A stretch of DNA of 64,000 nt. Origin: Trichococcus paludicola. GTDB lineage: Bacteria; Bacillota; Bacilli; Lactobacillales; Aerococcaceae. The stretch spans positions 234,493 through 298,492 of the forward strand of contig NZ_QBLC01000004.1 of NCBI RefSeq assembly GCF_003052295.1. The letters run 5' to 3'. The notes below the pieces were generated by a model. That model was not told the origin of the DNA, ran no database searches, and saw only the letters and a list, made by a program, of their open reading frames with translations. Position 1 is the stretch's first letter. Every line of letters begins with the position of its first letter. A program made the translations under genes and the position numbers. Below are positions 38,199-46,637 of the stretch, piece by piece.

Positions 38199-39438
38199 TG
38201 TCTTCCTCCTCAAACGCGACCGCCTGCACCAATCTGGTCTTTGCTGCGGCCAGCACTTCCTCTTTGAAGCTTCGATCTTTTTTTAAGTCAGGGAATGTCG
38301 TCCGGATAAGCGGATGTTGGAAAAAGTTATCCAGCTGTTGATAGAATACGTCATCGCCACTGATTTCCGTCCAACTTTTCGAAAAACTTTCCTTCATTAC
38401 CTGATCAAAAGAAAACAGTTCCTTTTCCGTATCCACCGCAATTTTCAATTGATAAAGGTAGATGAAAGGCTGTTCCAACCGTTGTTTGACACCCTCCAGT
38501 ATCTCTTCATCCTCAATCTTTTTGATGACCTCTGGATGAAGCTCGTGTATATCCGTGAACAGCAACGACAACAACACACTCGATTCTCTCTTAGAGCGAT
38601 GCTGTTCCATTCTTTCCTCGACGCGCGAAAAAACATCATTGAGGTTTTTGCACCCAAGCAACGACAATGTTTCTTTTTCCCAAACAATCGGTGCTGTCGG
38701 GAGAAAAACCAATGCAGGAGCCATGCCTTTCCGGAGCGTCACCAAATACGCGCCTTTCGCTTCGGTCTCGTTCGGATTGCGTCCTTGCGTATTGCCGCAA
38801 TAGACGACAGGCGGAGCTGTCTGCAGCTGCTGTCTTTTGTGGATATGTCCCAAAGCCCAATAATCATAGTTCTTTGCGTTCAATTCACCCAAAGAAAACG
38901 GCGCATAGACGCCTTCGGAAGAGTTCAACCCTTCCAGATAACCATGCAGCATCCCAATATGGTAATCCACGCTGTGATTCCGGGTCGGATAATCGACGAT
39001 CATCCGTTCTTCGACCCATCTGGAAGGATAACTGAAGCCGGTGATGGCCACCCGTTCCCCTGCTTTCGTGGTCAACATTTCAGTCGTCACTTCTTTTTCG
39101 AAGACTGTAACGTTTTCGGGAAGCTGTAGTTTGAGTGCTTCCCTTCCGAGAAAATCGTGATTCCCATGCGACAAATAAACCGGGATACCAGCCCGATCCA
39201 GCCGACCCAGTTCATCCCTCAGAAAGGCTTGTGCCTTCACGCTCTGATTCTCTTCATCGTAGATATCCCCGCTGATCAGAAAAAAATCCACTTGGGCCGC
39301 GACGGCTTGCGTCACCAATTCCCGAAAGGAATCAAAAGTGGACTGGTAAATGGCATCAAAAAGTTGCGGTTCCAGCTGTTTTATCCCCTTAAAAGGGCTA
39401 TCCAGATGGAGATCCGCTGTATGGATAAATGTAATCAC
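38179..39438 (-). CDS. yhaO: Metallophosphoesterase YhaO (SbcD/Mre11-like)
   Basis: Calcineurin-like nuclease of 419 residues, partner of YhaN. Motifs: HTADLHLDSPF, SGDIYDEENQS, SHGNHDFLG and later GHIHKRQ. GTG at 39438 (VITFIHTADLHL) has GAAGGA seven bases upstream and makes the standard N terminus; the longer ATG frame adds seven residues. The end overlaps yhaN start, so the pair is translationally coupled. Function in DNA repair or membrane-linked DNA processing is inferred from the Mre11/Rad50 similarity. Confidence 0.93.
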   Translation of the reverse strand: MITFIHTADLHLDSPFKGIKQLEPQLFDAIYQSTFDSFRELVTQAVAAQVDFFLISGDIYDEENQSVKAQAFLRDELGRLDRAGIPVYLSHGNHDFLGREALKLQLPENVTVFEKEVTTEMLTTKAGERVAITGFSYPSRWVEERMIVDYPTRNHSVDYHIGMLHGYLEGLNSSEGVYAPFSLGELNAKNYDYWALGHIHKRQQLQTAPPVVYCGNTQGRNPNETEAKGAYLVTLRKGMAPALVFLPTAPIVWEKETLSLLGCKNLNDVFSRVEERMEQHRSKRESSVLLSLLFTDIHELHPEVIKKIEDEEILEGVKQRLEQPFIYLYQLKIAVDTEKELFSFDQVMKESFSKSWTEISGDDVFYQQLDNFFQHPLIRTTFPDLKKDRSFKEEVLAAAKTRLVQAVAFEEEDSEDTED

Positions 39439-39512
39439 AAGCTGTCCTTCTTTCCGCATTTTATGCTAAATCTGATAAAGAAGATAAAATCCTTTTGGAA
39501 AATATATACAAA

Positions 39513-39637
39513 ATAAAAAAAGCTGCGCCATTTCCTCCAAATATCGGATGAAGAACGTTGGAAGGCATTGATAGGCAATGCGTTGAATCCTGTCCTTATC
39601 TATCATCCGGCCATTCTTTCGGAAATGGTCACAGCTT
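39513..39637 (-). ncRNA. Branched RNA hairpin/terminator between the YheA-like gene and yhaO
   Basis: On the minus strand the RNA starts 18 bases after the YheA-like stop. An outer stem of about 16 bp (AAGCTGTGACCATTTCC with GGAAATGGCGCAGCTT; 39520-39535 and 39621-39637) encloses a second stem CGGATGA/TCATCCG and an inner GCATTG/CAATGC hairpin, and is followed by CTTTTTTTA. It looks like a 118-nt multi-stem terminator or small RNA, much larger than ordinary terminators. No known RNA family is recognised by eye. Confidence 0.6.
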
Positions 39638-39655
39638 ATCTTCAAAAATTAAGGT

Positions 39656-40006
39656 TTAATCTTGTGCAGGCGCGTATAATTCTTGCAACGGTTTTGTGAT
39701 GATGGCATTGACTTCTTCCATCAATTGGCTCAACTGTTGTTCTTTAGCCATCAAAGATTGGATAACTTCGTTGCCGGATGCTCTCTCAGCGATTGCTTGA
39801 GCAGAAGCCACATCATCATCAGTGATCGCTTCACCTGTCATTTGTTTTTGTTGCAACCCGATTTGCACATTACGGAACTCCTCAAACAATTCAAAAGCCA
39901 CTTTATCTTCTCTCATTGCAGCGTAAGCTGAAGACAACTCAGTAAAAACAGAAGCCTCACGCAGATTTTTTTCCAACTCATAAGCCGTATCATAAATATT
40001 ACTCAT
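39656..40006 (-). CDS. yheA: YlbF/YheA/YmcA family protein
   Basis: A 116-residue all-helical protein of the YlbF/YmcA family (members of which form the RicAFT complex in Bacillus). Segments ELEKNLREASVFTELSSAYAAMR and the heptad-rich C terminus fit this family. The short gene lies directly upstream of yhaO, as yheA does in Bacillus. No Cys ligand for an Fe-S cluster is present, so a Ric-like redox role is unlikely for this member. Confidence 0.88.
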   Translation of the reverse strand: MSNIYDTAYELEKNLREASVFTELSSAYAAMREDKVAFELFEEFRNVQIGLQQKQMTGEAITDDDVASAQAIAERASGNEVIQSLMAKEQQLSQLMEEVNAIITKPLQELYAPAQD

Positions 40007-40130
40007 TATCCCATTCCTTCCATTCGCATATTACATAAACTATAACATTATCCGAACAATAAAGCCATCAAAAAACACGAAAATACGTTCTTATTAGAGC
40101 GTGAGGAATCCCGGGTAGAAATCGAGCACT

Positions 40131-40158
40131 AAAAAAAGACAAGCCATCATAGCTTGCC
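40131..40158 (-). terminator. Terminator of the class A PBP gene
   Basis: On the minus strand GGCAAGC-TATGAT-GGCTTGTC forms a short stem followed by TTTTTTTA, shortly after the stop codon at 40176. Confidence 0.75.
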
Positions 40159-40175
40159 TTTCCTTAAATCATTTC

Positions 40176-42275
40176 TTATTGACCGAAAGCATCGTTGGCC
40201 CAGTCGAACAGTTTTTGCGAACCCTCGCCGATGCTTTGACCGAACGAACCCATTTCGTTCATGAACTCATCCAGACCGGTCTTGAATCCACCAACGATGT
40301 CATTGTCATAGGTTTCTTCAGCAGCAGCGACCGCAAATTCTGTCTGCGGACTGATCGACAACAACGCGCCCATCTCGGCACTGTACAAATTCGCCATCGT
40401 CTTTCCGGCATTATTAAGATTGTGGGTTTCATTGGTTTCGTCATACCCCAACCAAGTGGCGACGACTAAATCCGGGGTATATCCCACCATCCATTGCGAC
40501 TTGATGTAACCTGTTTCCCGATCAAGCTCCGTCGTTCCGGTTTTGCCAGCGATCACCATGCCGTTCGATGGTTGTGCCGATGCACCGGTACCACCCTCAG
40601 CGTAGACGCCCATCAGCATGCTCGTCATTTCCTCCGCGACTGCGGCGGTCGTGACACGGTTCGTTTCCGGATTCGTATTATCCACGATTACAGCGCCGGT
40701 CGCATCAACAATCTTCGTGATGAAGCGCGCTTCCGTGCGCACTCCTTCATTCACGAATGTCGTATAGGCACTGGCCAACTGCACTGGCGAGACGCCGGTG
40801 CTCATACCCCCGAGCGCGATTGCACCCAGATTTTCATCGGCTTCACCGATGGGGATACCGAAATCCTCCAACTTGGAAATTCCTTTTTGGATGCCCAGTT
40901 TATCCAACAGCCATACCGCAGACGTGTTCTTACTCTCAGCAAGCGCTTGGTACATCGGCAAAGTGTCATACAGACTGTTCTGGTCATAGTTCCAAACAGA
41001 ATAATCGTCATCGCCGTAAGTCAAGGAATCATCATCCATCACTTCCGCATCCACTTCATAGCCAGCCTCAAGAGCCGGCGTATAGACGGACAATGGTTTG
41101 ATTGTCGATCCCGGCGCCATAGGCATCTGGGTTGCGCGGTTATAGCTCCTGAAACCTTGATATACTGTTGATCCGATGACTGCAAGCACATCCCCGGTTG
41201 CCGGCTCCAAGGCTACAGAAGCACTTTGTAAAGGAATTTCGTCTTCCGCAGTCGCCAGATAGGCATTCGCATAGGCGGTATCCATCTGATTCTGATAATC
41301 CTGATCCAAGCCGGTGTAAATTTTGTAGCCCCGGTTCAGCAGGTCCTCTTCATCCAGGCCATAAGTATTGACGGCCTCGTCAATGACCGCGTCGAAATAG
41401 TAGGGATAGTTGTAACTACTGTTTGCATAATAGGTACCCACCACATTGATATCTTCAGCCATTGCCGCATCAGCGGTGGCTTGATCGACAAATGCATTAT
41501 CTGCCAAAAGCTGCAGCACCGTGTTCCTTCTGGCAATGCTCGCATCATAATCATCAATCGGGTTGTAATAGCTTGGTGACTTCAGGATTCCGGCCAGAAC
41601 AGCCGCTTGCGCTAAACTGACTTCGCTTGCTGATATTCCAAAGTATTTCTGTGAAGCATCCTCGACACCCCACACCCCGGAACCGAAGTAGGCGTTGTTC
41701 AGGTACATCTCAAGAATTTCGTCCTTCGTATATTTGCTTTCGATTTCGAAAGCCAGAAACAGTTCTTTGGCTTTCCGGATCAGAGTCTGATCCAACGTCA
41801 GGTAGGCATTTTTGGCCAGCTGTTGGGTAAGCGTCGAACCCCCACCGACGATATTCCCACCATTCAGCACGAAGCCGACAGCGGCACGGCCGATTCCGAT
41901 CGGATCAACTCCAGTATGCGTATAGAAACGCTTGTCTTCAGTCGACACGACCGCAGTCTGAATGTTCGTCGAAATCTGGTCGATTGTCACGAACGTTCCT
42001 TTTTGCGAATAGAGTTCTCCGGCTTCATTGCCGTAGCGATCATAGATGACCGTTGTCTGTTCCAATCCGGCCTTCAGGTTTTCGACATTGGCTGTCTTTG
42101 CCAAGAAAACAAGGTAGGTGCTGCTGATCAATGTCCCGATCAACAAGAACAATAAGATAAATTTGTTGATCCGATATTTGCGCCAAAGGTTTTTGCGTTT
42201 CTCATTGAAACGGACCCACCCGGCTTTAAATATTTCCTTAAATGATTTATTTTGCATTTTTTCATCCTTCTTCAT
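40176..42275 (-). CDS. Class A penicillin-binding protein (PBP2A/1A-type)
   Basis: Bifunctional peptidoglycan glycosyltransferase and transpeptidase of 699 residues. One membrane anchor lies at about 38-60. The GT51 domain has catalytic Glu113 in STEDKRFYTH and GGSTLTQQLAKN near 145. The transpeptidase has S390-T-I-K393, S448-K-N450 and K578-T-G-T581 intact. There is no C-terminal repeat tail. In Lactobacillales such PBP2a-type proteins are non-essential wall synthases. The start is MKKDEKM or MQNKSF; both have ribosome-binding sites nearby. Upstream intergenic DNA separates it from the CorC gene on the other strand. Confidence 0.95.
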   Translation of the reverse strand: MKKDEKMQNKSFKEIFKAGWVRFNEKRKNLWRKYRINKFILLFLLIGTLISSTYLVFLAKTANVENLKAGLEQTTVIYDRYGNEAGELYSQKGTFVTIDQISTNIQTAVVSTEDKRFYTHTGVDPIGIGRAAVGFVLNGGNIVGGGSTLTQQLAKNAYLTLDQTLIRKAKELFLAFEIESKYTKDEILEMYLNNAYFGSGVWGVEDASQKYFGISASEVSLAQAAVLAGILKSPSYYNPIDDYDASIARRNTVLQLLADNAFVDQATADAAMAEDINVVGTYYANSSYNYPYYFDAVIDEAVNTYGLDEEDLLNRGYKIYTGLDQDYQNQMDTAYANAYLATAEDEIPLQSASVALEPATGDVLAVIGSTVYQGFRSYNRATQMPMAPGSTIKPLSVYTPALEAGYEVDAEVMDDDSLTYGDDDYSVWNYDQNSLYDTLPMYQALAESKNTSAVWLLDKLGIQKGISKLEDFGIPIGEADENLGAIALGGMSTGVSPVQLASAYTTFVNEGVRTEARFITKIVDATGAVIVDNTNPETNRVTTAAVAEEMTSMLMGVYAEGGTGASAQPSNGMVIAGKTGTTELDRETGYIKSQWMVGYTPDLVVATWLGYDETNETHNLNNAGKTMANLYSAEMGALLSISPQTEFAVAAAEETYDNDIVGGFKTGLDEFMNEMGSFGQSIGEGSQKLFDWANDAFGQ

Positions 42276-42488
42276 TTTCTACATCCCCCCGGCTTGCTGA
42301 ATGCCTTTGCGGTGCGCGTGGCAGTGGAGACACATCATAAGCTTTTCACATGAAAGCACATTGCGATAACAGGATTCCGTATCATAGTAACAGGAATCGC
42401 TCAAATAAGAAACCCGACTTAAGTCGCAGAAGTGCGCTCGTGTTGCAATTTCTCTATTTTGATTTATAATTTTAGCATAAGTATCGTT

Positions 42489-42517
42489 TTGAAATAACCG
42501 AATTTTGCTTAAATAAT
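42489..42517 (+). promoter_or_regulatory. Promoter of the CorC-type gene
   Basis: TTGAAA (42489-42494), 17 bases, then AATAAT (42512-42517). The predicted start site near 42524 leaves a leader of about 210 bases. Confidence 0.6.
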
Positions 42518-42523
42518 TATTAA

Positions 42524-42734
42524 GGTAGGTGGCACCAGTGGGACAGAACGCATCAGATGACAATCATCTGTAGACCAAAAGAATTTTCGAAAACGCGTAT
42601 TTTCAGGGATTCTTTTGGTCGCTTTCATTTGTTTCAGCGTGAAACCAGAGATCTCGTGAAGAAATTTCCTATTCAGGATCATTATTTCACAGGAGGTGAA
42701 GTCTGCTGTCCTTAACGGATGCAGGCAATCAATT
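42524..42734 (+). promoter_or_regulatory. Structured leader of the CorC-type gene (candidate cis-regulatory RNA)
   Basis: The leader contains CAGATGA-CAA-TCATCTG (perfect 7 bp), a GACCAAAAGAAT/ATTCTTTTGGTC stem of 12 bp enclosing a 24-base loop, and GTTTCAGCGTGAAAC, and ends with AGGAGGTG close to 42690. I could not match it to the M-box, the yybP-ykoY Mn element or another class. Regulation of this CBS-domain protein by an ion-sensing leader is plausible but unproven. Confidence 0.5.
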
Positions 42735-44105
42735 ATGTCAATCACAACAGGCTTACTATTATTTTTCCTCATCCTCTTCATCGCTTCATTTTTCGTTATG
42801 TCCGAATATGTGCTCGTTAGGATACGTCCTTCCCGGCTGGATTTCCTTGTTGAAGAAGGAAACCCGCAAGCAAAATTATTGAAAAATATGACCGTGAAAC
42901 TGGACAGCTATCTTTCAGCGACGCAACTGGGGGTTACGATAACTTCCCTTGCTCTTGGTTGGTTAGGGGATCCTACCTTTAAACGCCTGTTCGATACGCT
43001 TTTCGGCAACCTGCCGATCCCTGATGCAATCGCGACTATCCTGTCCTTTGTAGTTTCCTTCGCTGTTTTGACTTCCATCCAAGTCATCATCGGTGAACTC
43101 GTTCCAAAAAATGTAGCCTTGAGCCGCACAGAGAAAATGGGGCTGCGCATCGCAAGACCTTTGAATATTTGGTACCGTGTGATGTTTCCCTTGATTTTTG
43201 TGCTGAACAAAACCGCCAATGGCATTTCAAAAGCGATCGGGATGAAAACGATTGGCGAATCTGACGACAATGTATCCGAAGAAGAACTCCGCCTGATCAT
43301 GAGCCAAAGTTTGAAGAGCGGCGAAATCAACCGCGAAGAATACCAATTCGTGGAAAATGTCTTCAACTTCGATGAGCGGATGGCGCGCGAAATTATGGTT
43401 CCGCGGACGGAAATAGTAGCGGTGGACTTCAACATGTCGCTTAGCGATATCGCAAATGTCGTCCAGCAAGAAAAATATACCCGCTATCCCGTCATGCGCG
43501 AAGATAAAGACTCGATTGTAGGCGTCATCAACACGAAAGAAGTCTTCGCTGCATTTGTCGAAGCTGTCCAAAACAAGGACGAAAGCAAATTCACCGTCAC
43601 CGATTTCGTTCGTCCGGTCATCACGGTCATCGAAACGATTCCGATCAAGGAACTTTTGGTCAAAATGCAGAAGGAACACAACCAAGTCGCCATTTTGATT
43701 GATGAATACGGCGGCACAAGCGGCCTCGTTTCGATGGAAGACATCGTGGAAGAAATCGTCGGCGATATCAGCGATGATTTCGAGACGAAAGATCAACCTG
43801 AATTCATCATGCTTGGCGAAAACCATTACCGCATCAGTGCCCGCATGTTGATTGACGATGTCAACGATCTGTTCGGCTTGGACATCGACAACGAAAATGT
43901 GGATACGATGGGCGGCTGGCTGCTGGACCAGAAGTATGACGTCAAGGAAGGCGAAGAAGTCGCATACCACGGCTACCGCTTCAAGGCCATCCAAAAAGAG
44001 AAAAACTCGATCCTCGTCATCGATATCTTCACGACAAGGAAGCTGAAAAATCATATCGAATCTGCCGATTCCGAAGAAAAAGAAGAACCCGAAGTAACCG
44101 AATAA
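42735..44105 (+). CDS. CorC/HlyC-type CBS-domain membrane protein
   Basis: Protein of 456 residues of the HlyC/CorC family (cyclin M/CNNM-like). An N-terminal DUF21 membrane part with about three segments is followed by two CBS domains (around 210-330) and a C-terminal CorC/HlyC-type domain. Members are linked to magnesium or cobalt efflux or to other ion homeostasis; the exact ion is not evident. The chosen ATG at 42735 starts MSITTGLL; an in-frame GTG at 42696 inside the AGGAGGTG site would add 13 residues. Distance of about 40 bases between the ribosome-binding site and this ATG is odd and is reported as a finding. Confidence 0.88.
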   Translation: MSITTGLLLFFLILFIASFFVMSEYVLVRIRPSRLDFLVEEGNPQAKLLKNMTVKLDSYLSATQLGVTITSLALGWLGDPTFKRLFDTLFGNLPIPDAIATILSFVVSFAVLTSIQVIIGELVPKNVALSRTEKMGLRIARPLNIWYRVMFPLIFVLNKTANGISKAIGMKTIGESDDNVSEEELRLIMSQSLKSGEINREEYQFVENVFNFDERMAREIMVPRTEIVAVDFNMSLSDIANVVQQEKYTRYPVMREDKDSIVGVINTKEVFAAFVEAVQNKDESKFTVTDFVRPVITVIETIPIKELLVKMQKEHNQVAILIDEYGGTSGLVSMEDIVEEIVGDISDDFETKDQPEFIMLGENHYRISARMLIDDVNDLFGLDIDNENVDTMGGWLLDQKYDVKEGEEVAYHGYRFKAIQKEKNSILVIDIFTTRKLKNHIESADSEEKEEPEVTE

Positions 44106-44375
44106 AAAAACAGAAAAGCGGAACGGGTTCGTTCAGCCCTTGTAAAGGAACTGAGCATCGTAGAGCGCAATATGCTGAGAGACTTCCTGCGTCAGCAGGT
44201 TAGTCGCACAGTATCCTTGGCTCACAGAGACACGGGGTTCCTCTATCCTTTCCGAAGGGCTTACCTGTGAAGCTGGCCATCAGGTTTGATTGCACAAAAC
44301 ATTTTGCAAATTTGTGAAACACCTGCGGTGACGCACTTTTGAATTCAAAATATTCTATACTTTCCTAGTTATACG
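44106..44375. other. Intergenic region between CorC gene and phosphohexomutase gene
   Basis: No gene is seen. The stretch holds the repeat copy at 44111-44140 and a large nested stem (44133-44272): AGCCCTT with AAGGGCT, AAAGG with CCTTT and GGAAC with GTTCC. The rest is unremarkable A+T-rich sequence before the shared terminator. Confidence 0.5.
44111..44140 (+). repeat. Dispersed intergenic repeat, copy 3
   Basis: CAGAAAAGCGGAACGGGTTCGTTCAGCCCTT; nearly identical to the copy at 46080-46110 and close to the copies at 1361 and 13604. It begins six bases after the CorC-type stop codon. Confidence 0.65.
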
Positions 44376-44425
44376 AAAAAGACTTTGCGATAGGCCTATA
44401 AACGCCTGCCGCAAAGTCTTTTTTT
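44376..44425. terminator. Bidirectional terminator between CorC-type gene and phosphohexomutase
   Basis: A stem AAAGACTTTGCG with CGCAAAGTCTTT encloses a shorter GC pairing and is flanked by A and T runs. Confidence 0.85.
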
Positions 44426-44436
44426 GATGAGATTTC

Positions 44437-45972
44437 TTAATGAAGATGCCCCGTATCCAACTCCGGACGCCCTTTGAAAAAAGGCAGCACAGTCTTCGCG
44501 ATCACCGGCAGTTTGCCGACTGCATCACTTTCGATGGTCCATACCAACAACGGCTCATGTAGGCTCAAACGCAAGATGAACCAGCCTTCCCCATACTGTC
44601 CGCTCAGGTTTACGCGCACGCCCTCAAGGTGATCCGCAACCAATGCCATGTCCTCGGTCGCAGCGATGAAAGCCGCAAAATCCTTGATGATGGCATTGCC
44701 CACTTCAAAAATGGGTTCTTCGATGATCGTAAAGCGGTATTCCATCGTTTCCGTCGGTTGTCCCAACGTGGCGATCAGATCCCCCAAACGCTTGCCTTCC
44801 GTTGACAGCTGCGCATCCGCAATCAGCAGTTTTGCGATCAGGTAGGCACCATCATCCAGAAAATAGTTTTCCTTCAGCGCCGCATGTCCGCTCGTTTCGA
44901 TAGCCAAGACCGCATTGATACCTGCCTCATTCAATTCGATGCCGCGGTTGATGACATTCCGGTAACCGGTCAGATAACGGTCCTGCACCCCGCCAAGTCC
45001 CGTGAGGAACGTCTCCAAGTGGGCGGAAGTCGCCGAATTCGTGACGATGGTCGCGCCTGGGTCTTCAGTCAATAGCACCGCCGAAATCAATGCAATCAGA
45101 TTGTTGCGGTTGAACGCTTTTCCGTCGCTGTCGACGATCGCGGAACGGTCCACATCCGTGTCGAAGATGATTCCAAGATCGGCCTTGTTCGCGATGACCG
45201 CATCCTGGATGCTCTTCATTGCTGCCTTGTTGTCCGGATTTGGGACGTGATTCGGGAAAGTGCCGTCCGGATCCAAGAATTGGCTGCCGGAAGTGTTGGC
45301 TCCCAAAGGCTGCAGCACCTGTTCCACAAAGAATCCGCCCGCTCCGTTGCCGGCATCCACGATGATGTGGCGTCCGGTCAAAGGCTTTTCAAGGTTTTCC
45401 GTTGAAGCAATCCCTTTGCGGATCTTTTCCTGGAGATCAGCTGCATAAGTCGAAAGCAGGTCCATCTCCGTCACTACTGCAGCTTGTTCTTTCTCCGCGA
45501 ATGATTCCGGCATTTCGTAGGCGTATTCCAGAATTTCTTCGATATCCTCATGCTCCGCTCCACCAGTCTTGGTGAAGAATTTCAGTCCGTTGTATTCAAA
45601 AGGAAGATGGCTTGCGGTGATCATGATTGCTGCATCCGTCGCATAACCTTCGTACTGCGTCGACATGAACATCGCCGGCGTAGTGCAAAGGCCGACATCG
45701 ATGAGTTCGATGGCATAAGGCGCCATGCCAGCCATGAGTGCCGCTTTGATGTCCCCTCCGGATAAACGGCTGTCCTGTCCGATCGCAATTTTGACTTTCT
45801 TTTCACCGCTTAAGCTGATGTTTTTCCCATTTTGCAGCCACTCCACGAAACCATATCCGATGCGCGTCACTTTATCCGCCGTCAGCGTCGCTTCATGTTT
45901 TTCCGTCGAAATCGCAATCCCGCGAACATCCGATCCATTCTGTAAGGCCAATAATGCAGCTTTTTCCATCAT
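44437..45972 (-). CDS. Phosphomannomutase/phosphoglucomutase family protein
   Basis: Alpha-D-phosphohexomutase of 511 residues that interconverts hexose-6- and hexose-1-phosphates through a phosphoserine. The phosphoserine loop is TASHLP at 119-124 (Ser121) in place of the canonical TASHNP. The metal loop is DTDVDR at 271-276 (usual DGDxDR or DTDADR), and the sugar loop is ETSGH. The fold is complete with the N-terminal SDVRGIA segment. The altered loop places it in a subfamily rather than breaking the active site. Which sugar it prefers (glucose or mannose) cannot be told. Confidence 0.88.
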   Translation of the reverse strand: MMEKAALLALQNGSDVRGIAISTEKHEATLTADKVTRIGYGFVEWLQNGKNISLSGEKKVKIAIGQDSRLSGGDIKAALMAGMAPYAIELIDVGLCTTPAMFMSTQYEGYATDAAIMITASHLPFEYNGLKFFTKTGGAEHEDIEEILEYAYEMPESFAEKEQAAVVTEMDLLSTYAADLQEKIRKGIASTENLEKPLTGRHIIVDAGNGAGGFFVEQVLQPLGANTSGSQFLDPDGTFPNHVPNPDNKAAMKSIQDAVIANKADLGIIFDTDVDRSAIVDSDGKAFNRNNLIALISAVLLTEDPGATIVTNSATSAHLETFLTGLGGVQDRYLTGYRNVINRGIELNEAGINAVLAIETSGHAALKENYFLDDGAYLIAKLLIADAQLSTEGKRLGDLIATLGQPTETMEYRFTIIEEPIFEVGNAIIKDFAAFIAATEDMALVADHLEGVRVNLSGQYGEGWFILRLSLHEPLLVWTIESDAVGKLPVIAKTVLPFFKGRPELDTGHLH

Positions 45973-46025
45973 TCCATCCCCTTTTCAATTTTCCGTTACA
46001 TCCATTATACCTATTCGACGGAAAT

Positions 46026-46064
46026 AAAAAAAGAACGGCCGAAGCTTTTTTGCTTCGGCCGAAC
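46026..46064 (-). terminator. Terminator downstream of trmL
   Basis: On the minus strand GTTCGGCCGAAGC pairs with GCTTCGGCCG around an A-rich loop, followed by TTCTTTTTTT. It separates the queG-trmL operon from the mutase gene. Confidence 0.85.
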
Positions 46065-46079
46065 GATATGCAATTCAAT

Positions 46080-46110
46080 CAGAAAAGCAGAACGGGTTCG
46101 TTCAACCCTT
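46080..46110 (+). repeat. Dispersed intergenic repeat, copy 4
   Basis: CAGAAAAGCAGAACGGGTTCGTTCAACCCTT, differing from copy 3 at only a few positions. It supplies the stop codon of trmL, read on the opposite strand (TGA at 46102-46104). Confidence 0.65.
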
Positions 46111-46611
46111 CAACTTGTCGTTCTCATAGGTGTGGGTCAATTCCAAATTGGGGAAACCTTGCTGACGCAATGCTTCGTAGACGATCATGCAAGCAGTGTT
46201 CGAAAGGTTAAGGGAACGGACATGCTCATCATTCATCGGAATGCGCAGACATTTTCCAGCGTTTTCCTGCATGAAAGTTTCAGGCAGCCCTGTCGTCTCT
46301 TTCCCGAAAATGAAGAAGACATCCTCATCCTTCGTGAAGTCGGCCTCGCTGTAGATGCGGTCGGCGAACTTTGTGATCAGATAGAGCTGGCGGTCGCCCA
46401 GATAGTCGAGGAATGCCGCCAGATCCGCATGATGGATGATATTCACGTCATGCCAGTAGTCGAGTCCGGCACGCTTCAGTTGCTTGTCGTCGGTCGAAAA
46501 GCCCAACGGTTCGATCAGATGCAAAGTTGTATTGGTTGCAGCGCAAGTGCGCGCGATGTTGCCTGTATTCGCAGGGATCTGCGGTTCAAATAGTACGATA
46601 TGGTTGGTCAT
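46102..46611 (-). CDS. trmL: tRNA (cytidine/uridine-2'-O-)-methyltransferase TrmL
   Basis: SPOUT methyltransferase of 169 residues that modifies the wobble base (position 34) of tRNA-Leu isoacceptors. Trefoil knot segments [27 protein letters not shown] and [17 protein letters not shown] are present. It follows queG after 26 bases; both gene products modify wobble position 34, which makes the operon functionally sensible. The C terminus (YENDKLKG) ends in the repeat element. Confidence 0.95.
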   Translation of the reverse strand: MTNHIVLFEPQIPANTGNIARTCAATNTTLHLIEPLGFSTDDKQLKRAGLDYWHDVNIIHHADLAAFLDYLGDRQLYLITKFADRIYSEADFTKDEDVFFIFGKETTGLPETFMQENAGKCLRIPMNDEHVRSLNLSNTACMIVYEALRQQGFPNLELTHTYENDKLKG

Positions 46612-46637
46612 AAGTGAAACTCCTTCATTCTGTTAGA

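Noticed and set aside
42524..42734. M-box or yybP-ykoY riboswitch before the CorC-type gene
   Set aside because: No match to the conserved cores by eye; a search would be needed. Reported only as structured leader.
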